From positions 1,716,001 to 1,780,000 of the forward strand of contig NZ_CP034118.1 in the NCBI RefSeq assembly GCF_003856495.1: DNA of 64,000 bases. The letters are read 5' to 3'. The stretch is from Staphylospora marina (GTDB lineage: Bacteria; Bacillota; Bacilli; Thermoactinomycetales; Thermoactinomycetaceae). The position numbers and the translations under genes were made by a program. Below are positions 26,352 through 35,346 of the stretch, piece after piece. Every line of letters starts with the position of its first letter. Position 1 is the first letter of the stretch. A model generated the notes under the pieces. It saw nothing but the letters and a program-made list of their open reading frames with translations. It made no database searches and was not told where the DNA came from.

Positions 26352-26371
26352 CACCTGACAGGGGTCAGGTG
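26352..26371 (-). terminator. Terminator of the LacI-family regulator gene
   Basis: CACCTGAC/GTCAGGTG stem followed by TTTGCTTTTTTT on the minus strand. It separates the regulator from the desulfurase-thiI genes. Confidence 0.7.
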
Positions 26372-26449
26372 AGCGAGATGCCAAGACGGGCCGAACGCTT
26401 TTTCCGCACCCTTCCGGAAAAAACGCCGGCCCGGCCCGATTTGCCGTTC

Positions 26450-27490
26450 TCAGCCCCGGATCGAATCCGGGGTTTTCAGTCGACAACTCGATCGGCGCAC
26501 GATCAGTTCGGACGGCAAAATGATTTCTTTCATGGTTCTCGGCTTGTTCGGCGACGCCAACGTATCCAGCAACAATTCCATCGCTTCCGTTCCCAGTTCG
26601 TAGGCAAGGATTCGCACGCTGGTGAGCGGAGGATGAATGAACGGCATGAGCGGTGAATCGTTGAATCCGACGATCCCGAAATCTTCGGGAATCCTGAGTC
26701 CGAAATGTTCGGCAAAACGAATGGCACCGAGCGCAAGCAGGTCGTCGGCGGCGCACACCGCGTCAAACGGCACTCCCCGTTCCCGCAGCTCACGAAGCGC
26801 CCGGAATCCGCCTTCGATTGAAAAATCAGCTTCGATGATCCGCATTTGATCCACCGGAAGATCCCGTTCGATCAAAGCCTGTTTGTAACCGTTCAATCGG
26901 TCACGGCTCACCACCAGACCGGAGTCGCCGCTGACGAAGACGATGTTTTCATATCCTTGATCCAAAAGATGAAGGGTGGCCATTTTCGCGGCCTGCACAT
27001 TGTCATTGTTCACGGAAAGGACGGGTCGCTCCGCACACCGGCCGATCAACACGAACGGAACATCTTCCTCCAGCAACGTGCGGATCAGCGGATCGTTGAT
27101 CCGGGAGGTGGAAACGATGAGCCCGTCCACCCGGCGTTCCCGGATCAGCTGCAGACACTTTTCCCGTTCCTCTTCGATGGTCCGGCTGATCGAAATCAGA
27201 ATATTGTAATTGCGGGCCTGAGCCACCGTGGACATGCCTCGCATCACTTCCGGAAAAAAGGCATTGGAAAAAGCCTGCTCGGCCTGACGGGCAATCGTGA
27301 ATCCGATCGTCCAGGAGTTTGCCCGGGCCAGGCTGCGGGCCGCCGCGTTGGGCACATAATTCAGCTCTTCCATGGCGCGCAGCACGCGCGCTCTCGTCTC
27401 CGCACTGATCCGGTTGCTTCCGGCGATCACACGGGAAACGGTGGAAGGAGAAACGCCCGCCAACTTTGCCACATCTTTGATGGTGGTCAT
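26450..27490 (-). CDS. LacI-family transcriptional regulator of the mal locus (MalR-like)
   Basis: 346 residues. N-terminal helix-turn-helix TIKDVAKLAGVSPSTVSRVI, hinge helix NAAARSLA, then a periplasmic-binding-protein-like sensor domain (GLIVSTSR, FVLIGR, AADDLLALGAI, VGFNDSPL). It most likely represses the adjacent maltodextrin genes and lets go on binding a sugar. AAAGGAG precedes ATG 27490. It has its own promoter with a TGCAATCGTTCTCA operator-like site, suggesting autoregulation or CcpA control. Confidence 0.9.
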   Translation of the reverse strand: MTTIKDVAKLAGVSPSTVSRVIAGSNRISAETRARVLRAMEELNYVPNAAARSLARANSWTIGFTIARQAEQAFSNAFFPEVMRGMSTVAQARNYNILISISRTIEEEREKCLQLIRERRVDGLIVSTSRINDPLIRTLLEEDVPFVLIGRCAERPVLSVNNDNVQAAKMATLHLLDQGYENIVFVSGDSGLVVSRDRLNGYKQALIERDLPVDQMRIIEADFSIEGGFRALRELRERGVPFDAVCAADDLLALGAIRFAEHFGLRIPEDFGIVGFNDSPLMPFIHPPLTSVRILAYELGTEAMELLLDTLASPNKPRTMKEIILPSELIVRRSSCRLKTPDSIRG

Positions 27491-27510
27491 GAAAAAATGC
27501 TCCTTTACCG

Positions 27511-27524
27511 TGCAATCGTTCTCA
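27511..27524 (-). promoter_or_regulatory. cre-/LacI-type operator in the regulator promoter
   Basis: TGCAATCGTTCTCA matches the cre consensus TGNAARCGNWWWCA at 12 of 14 positions. It lies just past the predicted transcription start, where binding would block transcription. Confidence 0.45.
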
Positions 27525-27530
27525 TCTCTG

Positions 27531-27561
27531 ATTATAACACCGTGAGACTTTCCCGTGCCAA
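27531..27561 (-). promoter_or_regulatory. Promoter of the LacI-family regulator gene
   Basis: TTGGCA (27556-27561), 19-nt spacer, TATAAT (27531-27536) with the extended -10 TG on the minus strand. Confidence 0.6.
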
Positions 27562-27681
27562 ACTTCAGAAAAACCGATGATCCGACGGAAAAAACGGGTG
27601 GGCGGAGTCGCACATGAACCGCCCGGCCCGTGCAAACGTTGCAACTCCCGACGGCCCGGCGCCGGAAATCACCGAATCATG

Positions 27682-29643
27682 TTACTCCGCTCCATCCACG
27701 GTCAATGCGTCCAAAGAAACACCCGCATCCACCAGCTCATGAACCGTGAGCACCAACATGGCATGGGACCAAGTGAGCGGAACCACCCATGCCGTCTCTC
27801 CCGTGTGACGATCCACCTGTTCGGGCAGGAGATCCAACGCGGTGCGATGCCGAACCGCCCACTCCAGCAGCCGCACGGCTTCATTCGCTCTGGATTGCCG
27901 AATCCGAATCATCGCCAGCCACAATGTGGTGAGAATCCAGGGATTTCCTCCGATGTATCTGTCATCCTCGTACCGGCGAATTCCTCCCACGGGACTGGAC
28001 AGGAGCGTTTCCACCGCTTCGGAAGTGGCTACCATCCGCGGATCATCGGCGGGAATCAACTCAAACGGCAAGGAAACTCCCAGCAAAGACGCATCAATCA
28101 CGTCATCCTCCCACAACCTCCATACCACGTATCCTTTTCCGTCCCTTTCCCGGATCACCCGGCGTCCTTTCGCTTCCGCCTCCCGGGCGGCCCGGGCATC
28201 CACCGCCCGTTTCAATCCCCGGAAGAAGGCGTTTCTTTTTTCATTCCACAGACGCTTGAGCACCGCGGAACGAACGGTTTCGGCCGCCTGCTTCCACTCC
28301 CGTGCCAAACCGTCGAAGCCGAGACGATCCGCCATCTGCGCGGCGGCGCGAAGCCCTCCGCAGACGGCCGCTGCGGAATAGGTATGTTCCCCGTCGCGTT
28401 CTTCCCAGAGATCTTTGCTCGGAAGCGGCAATCCCGTCTCCGGATCGAGAAACGATGCAAGGAACTCGGCCCCTTTCCGGACGGCCGGCCAGATTTCTCC
28501 CAGAAATCCGTCATTCTCTTCTTTCCGGACAAACTCCCACATTCCCCAAAGGATAGAGCCGGTCTCATCGATTTGAAGCCCCCACTGGGGAGCGGGACGC
28601 CCGTCAAGGTAGTGCCTCTGTTCCCAGGAACCGTCCGGACTTTGCGCCCGGACCGTCCAACGGTAGAAATCCCGGACCATTTCCCTGTAACCGGCACGGT
28701 CGATCGCCGTGGCGATCCAGGCCGCATCCCTTCCCCAACAATAGGCGTATCCTCCGCAGCGGGAAAAATCCTCGTCAAATTCCGGAGCCGCGATCATGCT
28801 CCCTTGTGTGAGATCCGTCATCAGACGAAACACGATGAGGGAGCGACGGTACAGGCGGTCAACCGTTTCATGTCCGGTGGATACCGGTTTTGCCTCCTTC
28901 AGATACTCCTCCCACCATCCCGTTGTCTGTGCGAGCAAAGTCGATCTCCCTGTCCGCCTCGCCCCGTCCAGTTCAAGAAGCGCCGCTTCGGGATGGTCTC
29001 CGAACGAGATCCACAGCGTGATCTCCCAAGTCTCTCCGGGATTCAGGAGTCCCGTGTCCCAGCTGAGAACCCCCTCCGGACTCATGTCGATTTCCGTTCC
29101 GTCCGGTTTTCCCGACTCCGCCGCTTCCGTTGCTCTTCCGGCCTGGAAGCCGCTGACGGGACGATCCGCACCGACCGCCGCGGCAAATTCATTCCGAAAA
29201 TGGACCAGGGCCTCGCGTTCACGATCAAACCGGGTGGTGTTATACCGTTTCAGCTCTCCCATCTCAAACGAGGAAAGCAGCAAAAAATCCGCTTGAAGCG
29301 GCGATTCCCCTTCGTTGATGATCCGATAAGCGCGAACCATCACGGAGCATCCCGGGACCACGAAATCCGTGCATGTCACTCTGAGTGATCCCGGCATCAC
29401 GGCTTCCGTCTTCAAGACGGCCGTATCTCCCTCCCAGGCTTGTCGATGCTTCCATTCATTCCCGTGCAACCAGCGGACGCCATGTTGTCCGTTCAGCCGA
29501 AGTCCGATCCAAAACCGCCGGACGTGTTGGGCATGGTCCGGTCTCGGCCACCACAGCCGGTGGAGCTGTCCGCGCCGGTCCAGCGTGCCGAGCATCCGCC
29601 CGTTGCCGACCACCGCATCCATCAAATATGGTTTCCTCTCCAT
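27682..29643 (-). CDS. Glycoside hydrolase family 15 glucoamylase-like enzyme
   Basis: 653 residues: N-terminal beta-sandwich (about 1-265) and C-terminal (alpha/alpha)6 barrel of the prokaryotic GH15 type. Barrel markers: GGYAYCWGRDAAW, the general-acid region QIDETGSILWG, and near the end LLPEQVDRHTGE...PLTWSHA with the base glutamate. GH15 enzymes release beta-glucose from maltodextrin ends by inversion. No signal peptide, so it works on imported sugars. GGAGGG is 12 nt before ATG 29643. Last structural gene of the mal operon, 145 nt behind the GH13 gene with a strong hairpin in the gap. Confidence 0.9.
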   Translation of the reverse strand: MERKPYLMDAVVGNGRMLGTLDRRGQLHRLWWPRPDHAQHVRRFWIGLRLNGQHGVRWLHGNEWKHRQAWEGDTAVLKTEAVMPGSLRVTCTDFVVPGCSVMVRAYRIINEGESPLQADFLLLSSFEMGELKRYNTTRFDREREALVHFRNEFAAAVGADRPVSGFQAGRATEAAESGKPDGTEIDMSPEGVLSWDTGLLNPGETWEITLWISFGDHPEAALLELDGARRTGRSTLLAQTTGWWEEYLKEAKPVSTGHETVDRLYRRSLIVFRLMTDLTQGSMIAAPEFDEDFSRCGGYAYCWGRDAAWIATAIDRAGYREMVRDFYRWTVRAQSPDGSWEQRHYLDGRPAPQWGLQIDETGSILWGMWEFVRKEENDGFLGEIWPAVRKGAEFLASFLDPETGLPLPSKDLWEERDGEHTYSAAAVCGGLRAAAQMADRLGFDGLAREWKQAAETVRSAVLKRLWNEKRNAFFRGLKRAVDARAAREAEAKGRRVIRERDGKGYVVWRLWEDDVIDASLLGVSLPFELIPADDPRMVATSEAVETLLSSPVGGIRRYEDDRYIGGNPWILTTLWLAMIRIRQSRANEAVRLLEWAVRHRTALDLLPEQVDRHTGETAWVVPLTWSHAMLVLTVHELVDAGVSLDALTVDGAE

Positions 29644-29749
29644 GGTTCCATCCAACCCTCCATGACAAAATGATGCAAACAATGCGCAACCGATTTCACG
29701 CGGAACCGGACAAAGGGCTGTCAATGCGACGGAAACGGACCGCGGCTTC

Positions 29750-29772
29750 AAGCGCTCCGCGACGGAGCGCTT
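29750..29772 (-). other. Intra-operon hairpin between GH13 and GH15 genes
   Basis: Perfect 10-bp stem AAGCGCTCCG/CGGAGCGCTT with a 3-nt loop and no T-run. It may stabilise the upstream mRNA or temper expression of GH15. Confidence 0.5.
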
Positions 29773-29788
29773 GCCGGGCCATTCTTGC

Positions 29789-31543
29789 TCACGCCATCTC
29801 AAACACGGCTCCCTCATACGGACCGAGATCCACGCTCAGCTCCCCGTCCGTCACCGTGTGCCGACGTCCTCCGAGCAGATCCCTCACATCCGGACCGATT
29901 CCCGGCTCCACCGGCAACTTCACCGTGCGCGGCTGATCCCCGTTGTTCAAAACGATTCCGACCGCACGGCTTTCATCCTTCCGGATGAATGCGAAGATCC
30001 CGGAACTTCGATCCGCATGCCAAGTGCGAACCCGTCCCCGCCTGAGCGGTGTCAACCGGTTGCGGAGACGGATGAGCCTTTGAACAAATTCCAGCAACCC
30101 GCGATTTTGCGCTTCCGGATCCCAGATCATCGGACGGCGGCAATCGGGGTCGGGTCCTCCCTGCATTCCGACTTCGTCTCCGTAATAGAGCATCGGCACT
30201 CCTTGCCAAGTCAGCAGGAACAGGAGGGCCAGCTTCATTTTCCGGTCATCGCCGCCACACAGAGTCAGAAAACGTTCCGTGTCATGCGAGCCGATCAGGT
30301 TCCACATCACCCGGTGAACGGGTTCCGGATGCCTCATGCGAATGCGGCAAAGCTGCTCGTCGAACGTTTGCGCATCGATCGATCCTTCCGCAAAAAACCG
30401 GACCACGCAGTCCCGAAACGGATAGTTCATCACGGAGTCAAACCGGTCTCCCCGCAGCCACTCACCGGCATCATGCCAAATCTCACCCACGATCAGGATG
30501 TCGGCACGGACGGCTTTCACCGTTTGGCGGAATTCCCTCCAAAACGCGTGATCCACCTCATTGGCCACATCGAGTCGCCACCCGTCAATGCCGGTTTCCG
30601 TCCAGAACCGGGCCACATTCAGCAGGTACCGTCTCACCTCCGGATGTTCGGTACGCAATTTCGGCATGGTGGTCACACCGTTGGCAAACGTTTCATAGGT
30701 CGGTTCCGGTTCCTGTTCCACCGGGAAGCGGTCGATGAAAAACCAGTCTTTGTACCGCGACCGCGGTCCGTTTGCCAGAACGTCCCGAAAAGCGAAGAAG
30801 CGGTCTCCGCAATGATTGAACACCGCGTCCAGAATCACCCGGATTCCCGAGCGATGCGCCCTGTCCACCAGCTCCCGGAACAACCGGAGATCTCCGAACG
30901 AGGGATCGATCCGAAAGTAATCTTCCGTGTCGTATTTGTGATTGGACGGGGAAAGAAAGAGCGGCGTGAAATAAATCGTGTTGACGCCAAGATCCCGCAA
31001 ATGGGGGAGTTTGTCGATCACCCCCGCCAAATCGCCGCCGTATACACTGTCCGGGCGCGGCCTCGCATCCGGCGACCACGGCTCCGCATGCACCGGATCA
31101 TCGGCAGACTTGCCTCTTGCAAACCGGTCCGGGAAAATCTGATACACCACGGCATCCCCGGCCCACTCGGGAATCTGAAACAAACCGGATTCATGCAGGT
31201 AGGCGAACTGAAAAACGCCCGCATCCCGCATCGATCGTCCGATGCCCCGTTCCCCGCAGAGCAGCACTTCCCCGTTTGCTGTTTCCAGACGAAACTGGTA
31301 TTGAAGACGCTTGGAGGGGACGTCAAGTGACGCTTCAAACCAGTCAAACAGGTCATCCGTCGCGATCTTTTCCGCTTCCGTCCAAATCGCGTTCTCCTCA
31401 AAAGAGACATAACGGTCGGAACCGCCGACCCGGCAACTCTTCACATCCCCTTTTCCGACCCGGATCCGGACGCGCACCCTGCTGAGGCTTTCAGGCCAGA
31501 TCCATGGATCCGAAGCCGCATGATACACCGCTTCCCGTCTCAA
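29789..31543 (-). CDS. GH13 neopullulanase/cyclomaltodextrinase/maltogenic amylase
   Basis: 584 residues, typical GH13_20 length. N-terminal CBM34-like domain (about 1-120), catalytic barrel beginning DAVVYQIFPDRFA, region I DAVFNH, nucleophile region GWRLDVANE, acid/base VGEIWHD, third carboxylate IGSHDTER, then a C-terminal beta domain. These enzymes act inside the cell on cyclodextrins, pullulan and maltodextrins. No signal peptide. Only 18 nt separate it from malG. Confidence 0.94.
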   Translation of the reverse strand: MRREAVYHAASDPWIWPESLSRVRVRIRVGKGDVKSCRVGGSDRYVSFEENAIWTEAEKIATDDLFDWFEASLDVPSKRLQYQFRLETANGEVLLCGERGIGRSMRDAGVFQFAYLHESGLFQIPEWAGDAVVYQIFPDRFARGKSADDPVHAEPWSPDARPRPDSVYGGDLAGVIDKLPHLRDLGVNTIYFTPLFLSPSNHKYDTEDYFRIDPSFGDLRLFRELVDRAHRSGIRVILDAVFNHCGDRFFAFRDVLANGPRSRYKDWFFIDRFPVEQEPEPTYETFANGVTTMPKLRTEHPEVRRYLLNVARFWTETGIDGWRLDVANEVDHAFWREFRQTVKAVRADILIVGEIWHDAGEWLRGDRFDSVMNYPFRDCVVRFFAEGSIDAQTFDEQLCRIRMRHPEPVHRVMWNLIGSHDTERFLTLCGGDDRKMKLALLFLLTWQGVPMLYYGDEVGMQGGPDPDCRRPMIWDPEAQNRGLLEFVQRLIRLRNRLTPLRRGRVRTWHADRSSGIFAFIRKDESRAVGIVLNNGDQPRTVKLPVEPGIGPDVRDLLGGRRHTVTDGELSVDLGPYEGAVFEMA

Positions 31544-31561
31544 CGTTCGGTCATCCTCCCC

Positions 31562-32407
31562 TCAACCTTTGGTCGCACCCGCTGTCAGTCCGGTGATGAA
31601 GTATTTCTGCAGGGCCAGAAAGACCACCGTCACCGGCAACGCAACAAGGACGGAACCGGACGCGAACAACGTGTACTGTTTCTTGAAATCATTGTTGATG
31701 AAATTGAAAAGCCCCACCGCCAGCGTTTGGTTTTCGGGATTGGTCAACACGATCTGGGGCAGCAGGAAATCCGTGGCCGGCCCCATGAAGTTGAACAGAA
31801 AGACCACGGCCACGATGGGCTTTGCCAGCGGCATGATCACTTTCCAAAACGTGGTCCAGTGACCGGCGCCGTCGATTCTGGCCGCCTCGTCCAAGCTGCG
31901 GGGAATCGTGTCAAAATACCCCTTCACCAGCCAGGTGTTGAACGGGATCTGCATGCCGGCGTACACCAGCAGAAGACCCCAGTGGGAGTCCAACAAATTC
32001 AGAAGGTTCAAAAGCAGATAGATGGCCACCATCGTCATCGAGGCCGGGAACATCTGCAGGGCAAGAAAGGCGATCAGCCCGTATTTCCGGCCGTAAAAAC
32101 GGTACCTCGAGAAGATGTAGGCGGTTCCGGTGGTGAGGATCACGGACAACACGGCATTGAGAAAGGAAATCTTGAGCGTGTTGGCATACCAGGTTTTGTA
32201 ATCGCTCTCCGGGCTGGTGAACAGCCAGCGATAATGATCCAACGTGGCGTTTTCCGGGATCAGGGTGGTGGAAAAAATGCTGTCTCCCGGAGACAGGGAC
32301 GCCCCGATCACCCACAGGACGGGATAGACGGAAACCACCACCATCAGCAGCAAAAACGCGTAAATCAACAAGAGAGAGATTCTTTTTTTCCAGGTCGGCT
32401 TCCTCAT
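31562..32407 (-). CDS. malG: Maltodextrin ABC transporter permease, MalG type
   Basis: 281 residues, six TM helices. The EAA loop EAARIDGAGHWTTFWKVIMPLAKP contacts the ATPase. Pairs with MalF in the importer. ATGA overlap of 4 nt with malF. Known MdxG/MalG proteins carry linear maltodextrins. Confidence 0.93.
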   Translation of the reverse strand: MRKPTWKKRISLLLIYAFLLLMVVVSVYPVLWVIGASLSPGDSIFSTTLIPENATLDHYRWLFTSPESDYKTWYANTLKISFLNAVLSVILTTGTAYIFSRYRFYGRKYGLIAFLALQMFPASMTMVAIYLLLNLLNLLDSHWGLLLVYAGMQIPFNTWLVKGYFDTIPRSLDEAARIDGAGHWTTFWKVIMPLAKPIVAVVFLFNFMGPATDFLLPQIVLTNPENQTLAVGLFNFINNDFKKQYTLFASGSVLVALPVTVVFLALQKYFITGLTAGATKG

Positions 32408-33705
32408 TCGATCATCCCCTCTTCCCGGAACGCCCGCATCCTGCGGAACTGCAGGAAGGACACGGCGGCGACGACCAGCCCGATCACGATCGAAATCGCT
32501 GCCGCATAGTTGAATTTGAAGGTGTTGAACGTCAGCTTGTACACCCAGGAGATCAGGATGTCCGTTCCTCCGGCGGTGCTTCCGGGCACGGGCGGATTCC
32601 CCTTGTTGAACAGGTAGATCACGTTGAAGTTGTTGAAATTGCCCACATACTGGACGATCAGGAGCGGACCGGTGGCGTACAGGGCCATGGGCAGGGTGAT
32701 GTTGCGGAACTTTTGCCAGGAAGTGGCACCGTCCACGTCGGCCGCCTCATACAGATCGTGGGGAATGGACTGGAGAACGCCGGTGTAAAGCGCCAGGCTG
32801 AACGGAAAACCGAGCCAGAACTGGATGAGCAAAACGGCCACCTTGCTCCAGAACGGATCGGTCAACCATGGGACCGGACCGATCCCGACTTGTTGAAGCA
32901 GCTGGTTGATCACGCCGAAGTTGTCGTCAAACATGCCCGAAAACACCACGATCGTCACGAAGGACGGAACGGCCCACGGAAGGATCAGAATGGTGCGAAA
33001 CACTTTTTTCAGGCGGATGCCCCGCTGATGGATGAACACAGCCAGAAACAGGCCCAAGGCCACCTGAACCGTGGTCGAAACGAACGTCCAGACGATCGTC
33101 CACGCAAACACGCTGAAGAACGAATCTTTCCAGAGGTCCGAGCGAATCAGGTTGACGAAGTTGTCCAATCCCACATAATCCACCAGCTTGGCGGGAGGCT
33201 GGTGGTAAAGGTCATAGTTGGTGAATGCCAGCATCACCATGAACAAAATCGGAAACAGGACCACAAACACCAGCAGAATCATCGAGGGAGCAATCACCAG
33301 ATACGGAAAACCCTGATCCGTCAGCTGCTTCCAGGTCTCTGACAAAGAGGGCGGCCGTTGTCCTCCGTCACGGAGCGCTCCGATCCGGTAAGCATCCACG
33401 ATGTTGAGCGCATAAAACAGCAATCCGATCAGGATCAGCAGGATCGAAATCAACCCCATGGCCAACAGCTCGATCGAGTGATCCAGCACGGGGATTTCCC
33501 CGAGGGTGATGATTCCCCACAGACCCAGATGAAAAAAATCGAAAAAGACGACGAGAAACAGAGCCTGAAACAGGAGAAACACAAGTCCTTTGAGCCATTG
33601 GCCGTTGTAGCATTGGCCGAGACCCATCCAGAGCGCGGAAAGGATCGCGGCCGTCCGCTTCCCGTTTCTTCCCGTCATGCGTTCATCGGCGCCGCTTGCC
33701 ATCAT
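32404..33705 (-). CDS. malF: Maltodextrin ABC transporter permease, MalF type
   Basis: 433 residues, about eight TM helices, longer than simple sugar permeases, as usual for MalF/MdxF. N-terminal TM hairpin (LWMGLGQCYNG...), EAA loop EAADVDGATSWQKFRNITLP. Tandem starts GTG 33708, ATG 33705, ATG 33702 follow GGAGAAGGG; 33705 chosen. The stop of malE is 65 nt upstream. Confidence 0.92.
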   Translation of the reverse strand: MMASGADERMTGRNGKRTAAILSALWMGLGQCYNGQWLKGLVFLLFQALFLVVFFDFFHLGLWGIITLGEIPVLDHSIELLAMGLISILLILIGLLFYALNIVDAYRIGALRDGGQRPPSLSETWKQLTDQGFPYLVIAPSMILLVFVVLFPILFMVMLAFTNYDLYHQPPAKLVDYVGLDNFVNLIRSDLWKDSFFSVFAWTIVWTFVSTTVQVALGLFLAVFIHQRGIRLKKVFRTILILPWAVPSFVTIVVFSGMFDDNFGVINQLLQQVGIGPVPWLTDPFWSKVAVLLIQFWLGFPFSLALYTGVLQSIPHDLYEAADVDGATSWQKFRNITLPMALYATGPLLIVQYVGNFNNFNVIYLFNKGNPPVPGSTAGGTDILISWVYKLTFNTFKFNYAAAISIVIGLVVAAVSFLQFRRMRAFREEGMIE

Positions 33706-33770
33706 CACTCATCCCTTCTCCATGCCTCATGGATCAAAGGCGCGATGGAAACCCACCGCGCCCGAACGGT

Positions 33771-35024
33771 TCATTGTTGTTGCGTCTTGATCTTCTCCTT
33801 GATGATCTTGACCGCATCATTCAGAGCTTGCTCCGGATTTTGCTTTCCGGTCGCGATGAAGTTGAAGGCATTGTTGATCGGCTCCCACACCTGGTTCATC
33901 TCGGCAATGTTGGGCATCGGAACGCCCATGGCGGCCTGTTTGGCAAATCCGCTCACCACCGGATCGTCCGCGATGACCGGATCGTTGATCAATTCCTTGT
34001 GCGGCGGAATTTCTCCCGTTTCCAGGAACCGCGATTTGAGCGCTTCCTTGCCGGTCAAAAATTGCATCAATTCCAGGGCCTCTTTGGGGGCTTTGCTGTA
34101 CGCGGACAGATACCAGCCTTTCACCCCGATGAACGTGCGGGCATCCTTGCCGTTCACTTTGGGAATGGGGGCCACTCCCACGTCAATGCCGGCCTGCTTG
34201 TAATCCAGCACGGCCCATGGACCGTTGATGACCGCCGCCACCTTCCCTTCCTTGAACAGACCGTTGATCGTGTCCCCTTTCAGTCCGTTCGGCAAAAGCC
34301 CTTCCTTGAACCAGCTCTCCACTTCCTTGCCGGCTTCCACGGCGCCCGCATTGTTCAGACCGATGTCGGACGGATCGTACTTGCCGTTTTCATGTTTGAA
34401 TACGTATCCGCCCTTGGCATCCACGAGAAAATGATTGAAATACAGATTGTTGATCTCAAACATGACGCCGTACTTTTTCTCGGCCGGCTTGGTGTAAGAC
34501 TTGGCGAAAGACTTCAGCTCTTCAAAAGTGGCCGGAGGATTGGGCATCAGTTTCTTGTTGTAAATGAGAGCGATGCTCTCCGTCACTTTGGGCAGACCGT
34601 ACAATTTGCCGTCGACGGTGAGCGCGGACAAGGCCGATTCATCAAACTGTCCGGTGACGGACGCATCGGGCTGGATCGGCTGGACGAGTCCCTTGATCAC
34701 CGCCGCTCCCAACTGGTCGTGCGGCCAGGTGACCAGATCCGGACCTTTTCCCGCCGGACCGTCGAGCGTCAGTTTCTCCTGTTGTTTCAATATCGCGACG
34801 GGAACCACTTCCACTTTGATGCCGGTTTTTTTCTCGAATTCAGCCGCAAGCTTCTTGGTGTGTCCCAGTTGCTTTCCATCGTCCGCATTTTCCCAAACGA
34901 CCAATTTTTCCGACTTTTCCCCGCCCGTCGTCGCCTGTTGCCGCTCCGGCGCGCATCCGGCGAGCACGCTCAGCGCCAGAGCCAGCGACATGGTTGCGGA
35001 AAGCCATTTTTTCCCCAACATCAT
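33771..35024 (-). CDS. malE: Maltose/maltodextrin-binding lipoprotein, MalE type
   Basis: 417 residues. Lipobox SVLAGC near residues 20-25; mature domain of the SBP_bac_1 fold with KLVVWENADDGKQL, DLVTWPHDQLG, AVINGPWAVLDY, ARTFIGVKGWYLSAYSK, all MalE-like. It captures maltodextrins outside the membrane for MalFG. First gene of the operon; GGGGGG precedes ATG 35024. Promoter with overlapping operators directly upstream. No malK/msmX ATPase is found in the window. Confidence 0.93.
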   Translation of the reverse strand: MMLGKKWLSATMSLALALSVLAGCAPERQQATTGGEKSEKLVVWENADDGKQLGHTKKLAAEFEKKTGIKVEVVPVAILKQQEKLTLDGPAGKGPDLVTWPHDQLGAAVIKGLVQPIQPDASVTGQFDESALSALTVDGKLYGLPKVTESIALIYNKKLMPNPPATFEELKSFAKSYTKPAEKKYGVMFEINNLYFNHFLVDAKGGYVFKHENGKYDPSDIGLNNAGAVEAGKEVESWFKEGLLPNGLKGDTINGLFKEGKVAAVINGPWAVLDYKQAGIDVGVAPIPKVNGKDARTFIGVKGWYLSAYSKAPKEALELMQFLTGKEALKSRFLETGEIPPHKELINDPVIADDPVVSGFAKQAAMGVPMPNIAEMNQVWEPINNAFNFIATGKQNPEQALNDAVKIIKEKIKTQQQ

Positions 35025-35041
35025 TGCAAGACCCCCCTTGT

Positions 35042-35057
35042 TGCGCAAACGGTTGCA
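35042..35057 (-). promoter_or_regulatory. LacI/MalR-type operator O1 in the malE leader
   Basis: TGCGCAAACGGTTGCA, near-palindromic around the central CG (GCAAAC/GGTTGC). Closely like the pneumococcal MalR operator family (GCAAACGTTTGC core). It lies between the predicted start of transcription and the malE SD. Confidence 0.6.
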
Positions 35058-35082
35058 CAGATTCGCAAAAATAAATCCATTG

Positions 35083-35096
35083 AGGAAGCGTTTTCA
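35083..35096 (-). promoter_or_regulatory. cre site at the malE transcription start
   Basis: AGGAAGCGTTTTCA agrees with cre TGNAARCGNWWWCA at 13 of 14 positions and covers about +1 to +15, the usual place for CcpA repression. Confidence 0.6.
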
Positions 35097-35103
35097 ATCC
35101 TAT

Positions 35104-35131
35104 TGTATAATCTGTCATCCCCCAATGACAA
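35104..35131 (-). promoter_or_regulatory. SigmaA promoter of the mal operon
   Basis: TTGTCA (35126-35131), 16-nt spacer, TATACA (35104-35109) on the minus strand; predicted start near 35097. Confidence 0.7.
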
Positions 35132-35162
35132 GACTTTTTTCTCAGTTCTGTAAATAATCTTT

Positions 35163-35183
35163 TTGTTGAAACCGTTTGAACAA
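35163..35183 (-). promoter_or_regulatory. Upstream palindromic operator O2 of the mal operon
   Basis: 21-bp inverted repeat TTGTTGAAAC-C-GTTTGAACAA with one mismatched pair, centred about 43 bp upstream of the -35. With O1 it brackets the promoter. Confidence 0.5.
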
Positions 35184-35346
35184 CTACAAAGAACTTTCTT
35201 TCGAAAAAGGAAGAGATCGCGCTTGCGTGGAAATAAACAGAAAAAACGGAAATCCGTTGAACCACCGTCACGGCAACCTCTCTCACGGCTTTTTTCGGTT
35301 CCCCGATCAAAGCACCTCATCCACACCTCTGAAAGGAGTCCCACCC

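Noticed and set aside
27577-29388. 603-codon plus-strand open frame
   Set aside because: Antisense to the GH15 gene whose catalytic motifs are intact; product composition is aberrant.
33696-35153. 485-codon plus-strand open frame
   Set aside because: Antisense to malE; no recognisable protein features.
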